A stretch of 64,000 bases of DNA, from positions 558,001-622,000 of the forward strand of contig NZ_JBDFMI010000001.1 in NCBI RefSeq assembly GCF_047238185.1, written 5' to 3'. The notes under the pieces were generated by a model. It made no database searches. It was not told where the DNA came from and saw only the letters and a program-made list of their open reading frames with translations. Origin of the DNA: Bacillus_AD sp047238185 (GTDB taxonomy: Bacteria > Bacillota > Bacilli > Bacillales > DSM-1321). Made by a program: the position numbers and the translations under genes. This document shows positions 42,484 through 51,948 of the stretch, piece after piece; the stretch's first letter is position 1, and each line of letters opens with the position of its first letter.

Positions 42484-44385
42484 CTATTTGGCTGCTTCTG
42501 TGTCGTTAGCCCATATTCGGTCAAGGTGATAGAACATAGTCATTAAGTGCGCCCGTGTAATTGCTTCATTCGGCCTGAAAGACTCAATGGATGAGACATT
42601 CAAATAGCCTCTCACTACTCCTTGGTCATATAGCCATTGAATGGCATCGTTTTGGGAAAGCTTTTTTTGGGTGAAAGCCTCTGCGAGCATGATGGCAGCT
42701 TCTCCGCGCGTCAAGGTCGAATAGGGTTTGTTTTTAATAGAAAGCCCTTTTTCTTTTGCGAGAGCATAGACGGTTTTCTGTGATTGGTCTTTAAAAGAGT
42801 CGCCCAGAATATAGCGGAAGAAGACGTGCAAATACTGCAACTCAGTCATGGATTGCCCTGGTTTCAGTTTTTTCTCTCTAGAATAGCCAAGGATGATTCC
42901 TTTATCCAATGCCCAGGCGAATGGGACAGACCAGTATTGTCCGGTTTTATAATCGGTAAAAGTGGATGGATCAACCTTATGGGACGGTGGAAGCTGTAAT
43001 GATTGGATCCATTTATAGACATCATTAATCATTTCTTCAGATACGTTGCCGGAGGTGACATATTCAGTGATGCCATCCGGTTGCCCGCTGTAATTTCCTA
43101 AGGTGTGGAACATATTCGGATAAAGCTTATATAGGACATTTGATTTTCCCTTTAATTCCTCTTTCCATTTATCCAATTCTGTGGGAGGCACCTGAATATC
43201 TTTGCCGCCTTGTATGATCAGCATAGGCTTATTTTGCTTTTTGGCTAATGATGTTGGGATATAATCACGCAAATCAAACCACCAATAAGGGTTTCCAAGG
43301 GCGAATTCGGTTGGCAAGCGTTCTGTTGTGTAGCTGTGGTCATTAAGGAGTGCTGTTTGTTTTTTCAAAATAACTACTTGTTCTTCCGCTTGTTTGATCT
43401 GTTCCGCAGGAGCGTTAGCTTTCTTGGCCCGTTCTAAAATTTGTTCAGTTTGCCACAAGAGGAGCTCATGAAATTTACTGTTAGGGCCTGCAGCATTGAT
43501 GACACCTCTAATATCATCACTTGTATCATTGTTGAGAATGAGCGGCATGGCGAAAGCTCCCTGGCTGTGCCCAAAGACAAATAATTGTTGAGGATCAATG
43601 CCGGGTTGTGTTTTTAATAGTTTGATAGCTGCATTGGCATCCATAACCGTTTCTTTTTGAATGGAATAATAAGGGTCGAGCACCGTCTTGAATTGATGGG
43701 CATTTGTCCGCTTATCATATCGGAGGACGGCAATTCCTTTGCTTGCCAGGCCAGCTGCAAGATCCTTGAATACCTTATAGGAATAAAAGGTTTCGTCTTT
43801 ATCGTTTGGACCTGAACCGTGTACGAGTACAACTGCTGGATGAGGCCCTTTTCCTTTCGGGATGGCCAAAACTGCCGGCAGCGCAAATTCGCCAGAGCCT
43901 ACTACAAGTTCCTTTTCGGTATATGTTTTTTGATCATAGGATGGTGCTTTATAGGGAAATACAGTGGAATCAAAGGTTGCGTTAAAATCGTCTATTAGCC
44001 CTTTGTCGTCATATCGGAGAATAATATTCACTTTCGTTGCCTCAGTCGCACAAATGAGTGTAACGTTCGTGTGAACTCCATCTTTTTTTATGTGTACATT
44101 TTCTATCTTTTGTGGTTTTCCATAGGGGGCAAGAAGTTGCTGCCATATGATCGGCAAGAGCTCGGCTGGAAGATTCTTTTTTAAGTTAGCGTTCAGTGTT
44201 TGATAGGCTTCTGCATATTTTTCTTCAAGCATCTTTTGATAGAAAGCCTTTGCTTGGTCATCATAATGAATGGTCGTGTTTTCTGAGGCAAACACCGGGG
44301 GTGCAGAACCGAAGCTGCCGGCTAAAGAAGTTATTCCAACCGTGCCGGCTATGAATAGTGTGTATGCGATTGTCCTTTTTTTCAT
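42484..44385 (-). CDS. Secreted alpha/beta hydrolase with DUF3887 and SLH-like repeats
   Basis: The roughly 633-residue protein has a signal peptide ending near PPVFASEN, a DUF3887-type domain (about 45-145), an alpha/beta hydrolase with VHGSGPNDKDET and nucleophile elbow VFGHSQGAFAMP, the acid in IIQGGKDIQV and a histidine in YPNMFHTLG, and C-terminal S-layer homology-like repeats (FTDYKTGQYWSVPFAWALDK, then LTRGEAAIML and FRPNEAITRAHLMTMF). It is likely an esterase held at the wall. ATGGAGG lies before the ATG at 44385. Confidence 0.88.
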   Translation of the reverse strand: MKKRTIAYTLFIAGTVGITSLAGSFGSAPPVFASENTTIHYDDQAKAFYQKMLEEKYAEAYQTLNANLKKNLPAELLPIIWQQLLAPYGKPQKIENVHIKKDGVHTNVTLICATEATKVNIILRYDDKGLIDDFNATFDSTVFPYKAPSYDQKTYTEKELVVGSGEFALPAVLAIPKGKGPHPAVVLVHGSGPNDKDETFYSYKVFKDLAAGLASKGIAVLRYDKRTNAHQFKTVLDPYYSIQKETVMDANAAIKLLKTQPGIDPQQLFVFGHSQGAFAMPLILNNDTSDDIRGVINAAGPNSKFHELLLWQTEQILERAKKANAPAEQIKQAEEQVVILKKQTALLNDHSYTTERLPTEFALGNPYWWFDLRDYIPTSLAKKQNKPMLIIQGGKDIQVPPTELDKWKEELKGKSNVLYKLYPNMFHTLGNYSGQPDGITEYVTSGNVSEEMINDVYKWIQSLQLPPSHKVDPSTFTDYKTGQYWSVPFAWALDKGIILGYSREKKLKPGQSMTELQYLHVFFRYILGDSFKDQSQKTVYALAKEKGLSIKNKPYSTLTRGEAAIMLAEAFTQKKLSQNDAIQWLYDQGVVRGYLNVSSIESFRPNEAITRAHLMTMFYHLDRIWANDTEAAK

Positions 44386-44570
44386 AAATACCTCCATCTA
44401 GTTTTCTTTTAATCTTATCATTTATCCTTATATAAATTAACAAATAAAGGAATTTTTAAAGGTTTTCTTTTGGAAGCCATCCTTTTTAGGATATTTAGTA
44501 GGAATAAATTTGTTGGGGCAGGATTGCAAGAGCAGTGTATAGAACCTATTGCAGTAGAAAGGGGATGATA

Positions 44571-44948
44571 TTGACGGATATTAAGACAATAGTGAATGAG
44601 TATTTTACATCCTGGAATGATAGCTTCATAAGTAAGAATCCGGATCCAATCAGGTACTGGATGTCCCGGCAATTTATAGGCTATTGGTCATATTCAGGTT
44701 TGGTGCTGCCAGAGCAATATGGCTACCAGTATGACCTTGAACGTGTGCTGGTTCAATATGGCAAGGCGGAAAAGAGTTTTGAAGCGGCCCTAATTGCTGA
44801 ACGCGATGGAGGTAATGAGTATATCGTTTCCGGAAGGGAAAAGAATCTCATTGATGGTGTTCCCCATTACGCCCAATGTATGTTTCTATGGAGAAAAGAA
44901 GAAAAAGGCTGGAAGTTATTGAGGGAATATATCGAATTGGAAAAGTGA
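44571..44948 (+). CDS. SnoaL/DUF4440-like small protein
   Basis: The roughly 125-residue protein starts, by TTG at 44571, MTDIKTIVNEYFTSWND and ends CMFLWRKEEKGWKLLREYIE, the beta strand pattern of NTF2/SnoaL-like folds. AAAGGGG lies 6 bases before the TTG; an ATG two codons earlier abuts the site. The function is unknown. It lies 38 bases before the VOC protein gene and may share its transcript. Confidence 0.65.
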   Translation: MTDIKTIVNEYFTSWNDSFISKNPDPIRYWMSRQFIGYWSYSGLVLPEQYGYQYDLERVLVQYGKAEKSFEAALIAERDGGNEYIVSGREKNLIDGVPHYAQCMFLWRKEEKGWKLLREYIELEK

Positions 44949-44986
44949 CTTTTTGTTACATGTGAAGGATGGAGAGGAGTTATTAT

Positions 44987-45430
44987 ATGATAAAAGGTCT
45001 TGTGCCCTATTTAGTTACGAATGGAAACGGCCAGGAGGCTATTGCGTTCTATGAAAAAGCATTGCATGCAGAAGTGTTGAATGCCCAGACATTCGGCGAT
45101 ATGCCCGGCCCTGAAGGGAAAGAAGCACCTGCTGAGATGAAGAATCTTATCCTTAATGCGCAATTAAAGGTAGGGGAAGCCCAACTCATGCTATCGGATG
45201 AATTCCCTGGAAATCCTTATCAAATCGGTTCTCAAGTTACTATAGCTATAATAGTTGATGATGCCAGCCAAGCACAGCAACTATTCGGCAACCTGGAGGA
45301 AGGCGGTACAGTGATTATGCCATTGCAGGAAACGTTTTGGAGCCCGGCGTATGGACAAGTGTTAGATCAGTATGGCGTTACCTGGAAAATTTCTACAGAA
45401 TTGGCCGAGCAGAATCAGAAAGAAATGTAA
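44987..45430 (+). CDS. VOC family (PhnB/glyoxalase-like) protein
   Basis: The 147-residue protein has two beta-alpha-beta3 units: MIKGLVPYLVTNGNGQEAIA then AFYEKALHAEVL, and IVDDASQAQQLFGNLEEGG with WSPAYGQVLDQYGVTWKIS. This is the PhnB-like group of the vicinal oxygen chelate family; substrate unknown. GAGAGGAG lies 8 bases before the ATG at 44987. It may be cotranscribed with the preceding SnoaL-like gene. Confidence 0.9.
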   Translation: MIKGLVPYLVTNGNGQEAIAFYEKALHAEVLNAQTFGDMPGPEGKEAPAEMKNLILNAQLKVGEAQLMLSDEFPGNPYQIGSQVTIAIIVDDASQAQQLFGNLEEGGTVIMPLQETFWSPAYGQVLDQYGVTWKISTELAEQNQKEM

Positions 45431-45603
45431 CGTGGAAAAAGGCTCGCCATAAAGGGTGTCAACTTCAATTTCTGCCATCCATTAAGAAGAATAGATAGAA
45501 TGAATAGCAGTGGTTAAAAATGGAAGGGAGACACTTTTGCAAAAAGCAAGCCAGGAAGCGTATGTGGGTGGCTCGACTTAGGACCCAATAAAATGTGTAG
45601 AAT

Positions 45604-45635
45604 AGAGACCGGGCTGCATCCACTCGGTCTCTTTT
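45604..45635 (+). terminator. Terminator after the VOC gene
   Basis: AGAGACCG pairs with CGGTCTCT across a 13-base loop, then TTTT. The gap from 45431 to 45796 has no other clear element. Confidence 0.75.
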
Positions 45636-45796
45636 ACGGCACTCTGAAACCTCTTATTTCACACTTTACTGCAGCGTTGGAAATCCATACATAAACTTTA
45701 CATGGCATTCATCCGCCCTACATAATTCAAAGCCTATAATAAGAGAGGGATCCCTGATCGCCTAATGATAGCTATACACATAAAGGAGGAGTTTGC

Positions 45797-45967
45797 CTGT
45801 TTGTCATCCGATCCAAAAGCGGGGCCATTCTTGGTTCAATTGAAAAAGAAAAGGAAGGGCAGGAGATTACATTTTGCACTGAGGAAGAAGCACACTCCAT
45901 CATCCCTATTTTGGTCAATAGCCTTCCGCCGGATGAATGGATAATCATCCCTATCGGAATGGATTAA
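45797..45967 (+). CDS. Small protein with likely CTG start
   Basis: A 56-residue frame begins at CTG 45797, seven bases after AAAGGAGGA, and reads (M)FVIRSKSGAILGSIEKEK, then FCTEEEAHSIIPILVNSLPP, ending IIPIGMD. No ATG, GTG or TTG in this frame fits the strong ribosome site. The composition is protein-like. No family is recognised. Confidence 0.5.
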   Translation: MFVIRSKSGAILGSIEKEKEGQEITFCTEEEAHSIIPILVNSLPPDEWIIIPIGMD

Positions 45968-46160
45968 TGCCAACTTGCCAATTGAATGAGTACTGAAAAG
46001 CCCCCTTCTATTCAAGGATAGTCTGTTAATAATCATAGATCCCTCAATGCGCTCCTATTTTGTTTTCATTGTTTTTTCAATAAGAATATTTTTACTCCAA
46101 AGGCATTCATCCACTTTCTGTAGAATATATATAGGTGATATGGATTTTGGAGGTTTTCGT

Positions 46161-46373
46161 ATGTTTACATTTGGAGAAGCTTTATTTTTTCAATTTTTTA
46201 TTTGGTTCATATTCCTATGTGCGCTTTATTTTGTGGTCAAATGGGCTGTAAAGAATGCTATTAATCAATCCATGCTGTTTTCCGATGAGGAGAGGGGAAG
46301 CAACCATAAAAGGGAAGTGGCCAAAGCAGAGGAGAGATGGAATCTCAAAGATGAAAAGGATGCCGGGGAATAA
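46161..46373 (+). CDS. Small single-pass membrane protein
   Basis: The 70-residue protein begins MFTFGEALFFQFFIWFIFLC, with one membrane helix up to about residue 32, and has a charged cytoplasmic tail (SDEERGSNHKREVAKAEER). TTGGAGG lies 6 bases before the ATG at 46161. The function is unknown. Upstream open frame is not supported. Confidence 0.7.
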   Translation: MFTFGEALFFQFFIWFIFLCALYFVVKWAVKNAINQSMLFSDEERGSNHKREVAKAEERWNLKDEKDAGE

Positions 46374-46459
46374 AGCAATCGGAATGGAGAGATACCGGCA
46401 AACTATATCCAATATGTGCATTAGGGCAATGAGAAGGGGAAGGGATAATAAAAAAGCTT

Positions 46460-47227
46460 ATGAATTGTGAAGAATATAATGATCCGATTTTATATGATAA
46501 AGAGAACGAGGGATACATGCCAGAAATGCCTTTATTGCTTAAATGGGCTGAGAAAGAGGAAGAAGGGGCTATCATTGATTTGGCCTGTGGAACTGGCCGG
46601 ATGACTTTGCCGATGGCCTCGCTTGGGTACCGGATAATCGGCGTTGACAGACATAAAACAATGTTGGAGGCAGCGAAAAGCAAGGCGGAGGAAGCCGGAC
46701 TCGCAATCGAGTGGGTCCGGCAAGATTGTACATCATTGCACTTGACTGCCCCTAGCCATTTTATGTATTCGGTTGGCAATTCATTTCAACATTTCTTGAC
46801 AAATGATGACCAGGATGAATTATTGAAATCTGTCAACCGGCATTTGTATATGAATGGCACTTTTATATTTGATACTAGATTTCCAAGCAGAGAAGAATTA
46901 ATGCAGCCGCCTACGGAAGAATATTGGAAATCATACACTGATGCTGGAATGACAGTAGATGTATATACGGTCAGCGAGTATGATGACCTTGAGCAAATTC
47001 AGCATTATATAACAATCCGTAAATATTGCGATGCAGCTGGGATGATATTGCGGGAATCGAGAACGTCTATAAAACTCAGGTATACGTATCCTAAGGAAAT
47101 GGAAAGGCTGCTTAAAAACCATGGATTTGAGATTGTCCATGTATACAATGGGTGGAACGAGTCAGCCTTATCAAACGATTGCTATCAAATGGTGTATGTA
47201 TGCCGAAAGACCCATACAATAGAATGA
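46460..47227 (+). CDS. Class I SAM-dependent methyltransferase
   Basis: The 255-residue protein has motif I IIDLACGTGRMTLPMASLGY, motif II VDRHKTMLEAAKSKAEEAG and motif post-II VRQDCTSLHL, typical of the small-molecule methyltransferase fold. The substrate is not evident. The best purine-rich site (GAAGGGGAAGGG) is 15 or more bases upstream of the ATG, so translation may be weak or coupled. No terminator was seen after it. Confidence 0.88.
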   Translation: MNCEEYNDPILYDKENEGYMPEMPLLLKWAEKEEEGAIIDLACGTGRMTLPMASLGYRIIGVDRHKTMLEAAKSKAEEAGLAIEWVRQDCTSLHLTAPSHFMYSVGNSFQHFLTNDDQDELLKSVNRHLYMNGTFIFDTRFPSREELMQPPTEEYWKSYTDAGMTVDVYTVSEYDDLEQIQHYITIRKYCDAAGMILRESRTSIKLRYTYPKEMERLLKNHGFEIVHVYNGWNESALSNDCYQMVYVCRKTHTIE

Positions 47228-47318
47228 ATAGTATTAATGTGAATGGAGCAGACTGAATTCAATTAATAGGAATATGAATCCCTGAATAAAAAAGAATTAA
47301 GAATAGGTAAATAAAGTA

Positions 47319-47347
47319 TTGAAAAGTGATTTAATTTAGTATATTGT
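47319..47347 (+). promoter_or_regulatory. Promoter candidate of the thrZ leader
   Basis: TTGAAA and TATTGT with a 17-base spacer; a TATAAA lies five bases further on. The T-box leader starts shortly after. Confidence 0.45.
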
Positions 47348-47364
47348 ATAAAACAATAAATATT

Positions 47365-47606
47365 CAGTAAAGCAAAGATGAGGACATGGGCTGCTTGAAA
47401 CGTTTACAGAGAGGGAAGAAAAGCTGAAAACTTCCTAACGCAGAAGAGTATCTTACCGCCTTTGAGCTGCATTGGGGAATGACAGTATCCAGTGCCGTAA
47501 AGCTACGTTACAGCTCCAAGCCATATGTTTTTATTCATTATGGGAAATTGGGTGGAACCACGAATATGACGCATTCGTCCCTTTCTGAGGGATGGATGCG
47601 TTTTTA
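47365..47606 (+). promoter_or_regulatory. Threonine T-box riboswitch, first copy
   Basis: The specifier ACC (Thr) lies at 47455-47457 in ATCTTACCGCCTTTGAGC, and the core TTGGGTGGAACCACG at 47548-47562. TGGA in the bulge fits the U73 discriminator of tRNA-Thr. The terminator is ACGCATTCGTCCCT with AGGGATGGATGCGT and TTTTT (47569-47606). Confidence 0.93.
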
Positions 47607-47769
47607 TTTAGGCTATTTTCATACACTTTGTCGTTTATAGAACTGCTACTGGATAACCGCTTACTAAGCGGAAAGCAAAAGATTCACATCGGATGAGGGC
47701 ATGTCTGAGTGCATTACCAAACTTAAAAAAAGACAATCCTTTGAACAGAGTGTTTTTTTTACCATACCG

Positions 47770-48009
47770 TTATTGCTTTGATAAGGACATGGATTATTTT
47801 TACGGTCTACAGAGAGGGGAGGATTGCTGGAAACTCCTTGGCTTAGGAAAATCATTCACCGCCTTTGAGCTGCGTTGGGGAACTGAAGTATCCAATGCCG
47901 TCCATGCTGCGTTATAGCACCAAAGCCATAAATGTTTCATTTATGGAAAATTGGGTGGAACCACGGGTTTGAACGCACTCGTCCCTTATTCAGGGACGGG
48001 TGCGTTTTT
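47770..48009 (+). promoter_or_regulatory. Threonine T-box riboswitch, second copy
   Basis: The specifier ACC lies at 47858-47860 in ATTCACCGCCTTTGAGCTGC, the core TTGGGTGGAACCACG at 47951-47965, and the terminator ACGCACTCGTCCCT with AGGGACGGGTGCGT at 47973-48009. It is in tandem with the first copy, separated by about 165 bases without other features. Confidence 0.93.
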
Positions 48010-48066
48010 GTTGATTCAAACCATTCCTTTAAGCGTTCACTATACTAAAAAGGAGTGTAATAAAGA

Positions 48067-49986
48067 ATGGTACAAAAAAAGATTAAGATCCAATTTCCTG
48101 ATGGGCAAATAAAGGATTTTCCAATGGGCATTCGTGTAGCTGAAGTAGCTGCATCCATCAGTAAAGGGCTAGCGAAGAAAGCTGTTGCCGGAAGAGTGGA
48201 AGGGAAGCTTGTGGACATAAGCTTCAATTTAGATAAGGATGCTTCCTTATCAATCATTACAAAGGACTCAGAGGAGGGGCTTGGCATAGTGCGCCATACA
48301 TGTGCACATATACTGGCACAGGCTTTAAAGAGATTATATGGCGAGGTGCAACTGGGAGTCGGTCCGGCGGTAGAGGATGGCTTTTATTATGATTTTCAGA
48401 TGGAGCGCCATTTGACTGTAGACGATTTACTGGATATCGAAAAAGAAATGGAAATAATCATCAATGAGAATTTAGAAATTCGGCGGAAGGAGATGTCCTA
48501 CAAAGAAGCAGAACAGTATTATCTTAAGGAGAAGAACCATTTTAAAACGGAGATTCTTAAGTCCATTCCCGAAACTCAGATTATCACTTTTTATCAGCAG
48601 GGAGAATTTATTGATCTATGCAGAGGTCCTCATCTTCCTTCTACTTCCTTTGTTAAAGCATTTAAATTGACTAAGGTTTCTGGCGCATATTGGAGAGGGA
48701 ACAGCGACAATGAAGCAATGCAGAGAATATACGGTGTCGCTTTTTATCAAAAAAAGGATTTGGATGAATATTTGCTGTTCCTGGAGGAAGCGGCCAGACG
48801 GGACCACAGGAAAGTAGGAAAGCAATTGGATTTATTTATGTTCTCCGAGGAAGCTCCCGGAATGCCGTTTTATTTGCCGAAGGGGCAAATCATTCGGAAT
48901 GAATTAGAGAATTTTTCCCGTGAACTGCAGAGTCAAGCTTATTACGAGGAAGTCAGGACACCATTTATGTTAAATCAGCAGCTTTGGGAAAAATCTGGCC
49001 ATTGGGACCATTATAGGGAGCAAATGTACTTTACAGAGGTGGACCAAACAAGCTACGCATTGAAGCCGATGAATTGCCCTGGCCATATGCTCATCTTTAA
49101 GAATTCTTTGTATTCTTATCGTGACCTCCCGATCCGATTGTCTGAGTTCGGCCAGGTTCATCGCCATGAATTCAGCGGAGCTTTGAATGGGATGCTTCGT
49201 GTCCGGACTTTTTGCCAGGATGATGCCCATCTGTTTGTTCGCGAAGACCAAATAGAAGCAGAAATCAAACAGATTTTTCATTTGATCGATGAGGTATACC
49301 GTACTTTCGGATTTGAGTATTCTGTAGAGCTATCGACTCGTCCAGGTGACTCTCTTGGCGATGACTCATTATGGGAAGCATCGGAAGGAGCGTTGAAAAA
49401 TGTATTGGATTCCTTAGGGGCAGCGTATGCGATTAATGAAGGTGATGGTGCATTCTATGGACCGAAGATCGATTTTCATATAAAGGATGCTTTGAAAAGA
49501 AGGCATCAATGTGCAACGATCCAATTGGACTTTCAGATGCCGGGAAAATTTGATCTGACTTATGTGAATGAAAAAAACGAAAAAGTTCGTCCTGTTGTCA
49601 TCCATCGTGCAATCTTTGGGTCAATTGACCGTTTCTTTGCCATATTGATTGAGCATTTCTCGGGGGCATTCCCTGTTTGGCTGTCTCCAGTACAGGTGCA
49701 ATTGATACCGGTATCTGATGTCCATGAGGGCTATTGCACTTTGGTCCGGAAGGAATTGCAGCAGCACGGCATTAGGGTGAAAGTGGATGCGAGGAATGAG
49801 AAGCTGGGTTATAAAGTCAGGGAGGCGCAAATGCAAAAGGTGCCGTACACAGTTGTTCTTGGTGATACAGAGGAAAAAGAAAAGACAATGAATGTACGAA
49901 TTTATGGTAAGAAGGAATCGAGCAAAGTTGACTTGGCCTCTTTTATTGAGCGAATATCTGAACAGATCAGACAGCGTAGTCTATAG
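48067..49986 (+). CDS. thrZ: Threonyl-tRNA synthetase, second copy (ThrZ type)
   Basis: The 639-residue class II synthetase has an N-terminal TGS domain (1-62), an editing domain with HTCAHILAQALKRLYG, the catalytic core with KPMNCPGHMLIFKNSLYSYR and ATIQLDFQMPGKFDLTYV, motif 3 HRAIFGSIDRFFAILIEH, and the anticodon-binding domain. AAAAGGAG precedes the ATG. The tandem T-boxes and the absence of a housekeeping context suggest the starvation-induced thrZ rather than thrS; the main thrS would be elsewhere. Confidence 0.9.
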   Translation: MVQKKIKIQFPDGQIKDFPMGIRVAEVAASISKGLAKKAVAGRVEGKLVDISFNLDKDASLSIITKDSEEGLGIVRHTCAHILAQALKRLYGEVQLGVGPAVEDGFYYDFQMERHLTVDDLLDIEKEMEIIINENLEIRRKEMSYKEAEQYYLKEKNHFKTEILKSIPETQIITFYQQGEFIDLCRGPHLPSTSFVKAFKLTKVSGAYWRGNSDNEAMQRIYGVAFYQKKDLDEYLLFLEEAARRDHRKVGKQLDLFMFSEEAPGMPFYLPKGQIIRNELENFSRELQSQAYYEEVRTPFMLNQQLWEKSGHWDHYREQMYFTEVDQTSYALKPMNCPGHMLIFKNSLYSYRDLPIRLSEFGQVHRHEFSGALNGMLRVRTFCQDDAHLFVREDQIEAEIKQIFHLIDEVYRTFGFEYSVELSTRPGDSLGDDSLWEASEGALKNVLDSLGAAYAINEGDGAFYGPKIDFHIKDALKRRHQCATIQLDFQMPGKFDLTYVNEKNEKVRPVVIHRAIFGSIDRFFAILIEHFSGAFPVWLSPVQVQLIPVSDVHEGYCTLVRKELQQHGIRVKVDARNEKLGYKVREAQMQKVPYTVVLGDTEEKEKTMNVRIYGKKESSKVDLASFIERISEQIRQRSL

Positions 49987-49989
49987 AAG

Positions 49990-50030
49990 AGAGAGGATGG
50001 AATGCTTATTTCCATCCTCTTCCCTTTTGG
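49990..50030. terminator. Terminator between thrZ and the convergent oxidoreductase
   Basis: AGAGGATGGAA pairs with TTCCATCCTCT around a short loop, with CCCTTTT after it on the plus strand. Confidence 0.75.
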
Positions 50031-50036
50031 CCGGCA

Positions 50037-51614
50037 TTACTTTTGAGCAAGAATCCGTTTAGCTGCCAAGTAGCCTGATGTTGCATTCATGCCGCCTCCA
50101 GGCCAAGTGGAAGCTCCGCTGATATAAAGCCCTTTAATTGGCGTATCATATTTGGAAGCGCCAAAAAATGGGCGGAAAACGTAGTTTTGGTTGATATGAT
50201 GGCTTCCGGATACACTATCGCCTTTCCAGAGATTCATATTATCATTCATTAAGTCTTCAGGAGATAGAACGGTATGGGAAAGAATGCTTTGTTTAATATT
50301 AGGCGCATACTCTTCGATTTTATCAATCACCCGTTCAGCGTAGGCTTCTTTCATATCAGCCCACTTTCCAGGTCGGATCTTGCCGTCGCGGTCGGCGGTC
50401 GGCTCGAAAGGAAGAGCGCGTACCTGTACCCATAGAGTATGCTTTCCTTCTGGTGCACGCGATGGGTCGGATGCTGTTTGTTGCCCTATCACAAGCATTG
50501 GGGAGCTTGGCAATACACCATTGATTGCGTCTGTATATGTTTCTGATATTTCTTTCACATAAGGCCCGATATGGACATAAGTAAAATTAGAAAAATCTTC
50601 TCCAGCATTCCATTTAAGAGGTTCATTCAACGCCAAATGAATCATCATCGTTCCAGGGCCATAGCGATATTCTTTTGCTTTTTGGACAAACTGGGAAGGT
50701 AAATGTTCTTTTGCGACCAAGCGGGTGACCAGCTGTGTAGGCGTTACGTTGGCGAGAACTGCTTTTTTTGCAGAAAGCTGTTTGCCGTCCATAAGCTCAA
50801 CCCCGACTGCACGGCCGTTCTTAACGATGATTTCCTTGACATCATGGTCAGTTAGGACAAGGCCTCCATTATCTTCAATCGATTTGACCATCGCATTGAT
50901 CAAGTTGGATATCCCGCCTTTTACGATCGGCATGCCATTTTGATAATCACTTGGCGCTTCTACAAATGCAAAAGTGGCGCCCCCTGAAACATCCGGGCCG
51001 TAATCCAGATGGAATCCCCAAGGAATGAAAAGGGATTGGACTTTTTTATTCTCGAACCATGATTCAGTGAATTCACGGGGCGATTTTAAAGTCAATTGTG
51101 CTAAATCAAAGGCGCCTTTCATTTTCAATGATTGCACTAATTTAAGGGCTTGTTTTGCTGCATCGCCTGAAGGCAATGTTTTTTGCATTAAAGGCAGAAA
51201 AAGTGGCGCTGTTTTATTGAAGTAAGCAATCAGTTCCTTCCAGGCTTCAGCATCATGCTCGGAGTGCCTGCGGATTTGCTGGTCTGTCTTGTCTGCATCG
51301 CGATAGATGGCAAGGCCATCCCCATCCGGAAAAACATTCGAATAAGGCTTGTCGTGATTAATCACTTCAAATCCATTTTTATGTAGCTCTTCCCCGTAAT
51401 TGGCATACAGTTCACTGCCCATGAATAAGCCTACATTCGTAGCGTACAAATCATGGATAAATCCGGGTTTTGTAATTTCGGCCGATTTAGAAGCTCCGCC
51501 GGGAATGCTTGCTTTTTCCAGGACCAGTACCTTTAATCCTGCTTTCGACAATACCATTCCAGCTGCTAAGCTGTTATGTCCGGCTCCAATAATAATGACA
51601 TCTGCATCGTTCAT
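50037..51614 (-). CDS. Carotenoid-desaturase-like FAD-dependent oxidoreductase
   Basis: The roughly 525-residue protein has an N-terminal dinucleotide-binding fold, DVIIIGAGHNSLAAGMVL, followed by LVLEKASIPGGASKSAEITK, and a C-terminal GLYISGASTWPGGGMNATSG. This is the phytoene desaturase/PYROXD2-like branch of amine oxidases; the substrate is unknown and no carotenoid gene is nearby. The ATG at 51614 is chosen because GGGAGTGG lies before it; an in-frame GTG three codons earlier is inside that site. Confidence 0.85.
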   Translation of the reverse strand: MNDADVIIIGAGHNSLAAGMVLSKAGLKVLVLEKASIPGGASKSAEITKPGFIHDLYATNVGLFMGSELYANYGEELHKNGFEVINHDKPYSNVFPDGDGLAIYRDADKTDQQIRRHSEHDAEAWKELIAYFNKTAPLFLPLMQKTLPSGDAAKQALKLVQSLKMKGAFDLAQLTLKSPREFTESWFENKKVQSLFIPWGFHLDYGPDVSGGATFAFVEAPSDYQNGMPIVKGGISNLINAMVKSIEDNGGLVLTDHDVKEIIVKNGRAVGVELMDGKQLSAKKAVLANVTPTQLVTRLVAKEHLPSQFVQKAKEYRYGPGTMMIHLALNEPLKWNAGEDFSNFTYVHIGPYVKEISETYTDAINGVLPSSPMLVIGQQTASDPSRAPEGKHTLWVQVRALPFEPTADRDGKIRPGKWADMKEAYAERVIDKIEEYAPNIKQSILSHTVLSPEDLMNDNMNLWKGDSVSGSHHINQNYVFRPFFGASKYDTPIKGLYISGASTWPGGGMNATSGYLAAKRILAQK

Positions 51615-51948
51615 AATATCCACTCCCGTTCATCTGTCATTCTGAATGCTCTTATTTAAAGCACTCAGAAGCGTCTCTGTTTTTCATTTCCCTCTCGGTT
51701 TTACATGTGTTATTTTCTGAATGATAGAAAACACCAATCCTGCTAAGAATCGGAATCAGAGTAAAGAAAACACCTATAACCGCATCAACACCAGTATAGC
51801 ATTTATTTTCTGAATAAACTGAAACAGTGATTGCGGCTATAAGAATGGAGGGAAGAGAATCGGATGTAAAATACGTTGCTATTGGTGGAATTTGAATATC
51901 ATGGTAACCTAATGAAAGAATGGATTAGATTAAAAAGGAGTTTGACTA
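51615..51948. other. Intergenic region upstream of two divergent genes
   Basis: The 334-base gap holds an imperfect inverted repeat CTGAATGCT...AGCACTCAG near 51645-51670. No gene or convincing promoter was seen. Confidence 0.35.

Noticed and set aside
47693..47917. Open frame within the second Thr T-box
   Set aside because: It overlaps the specifier and stem I of the riboswitch and has no ribosome site.
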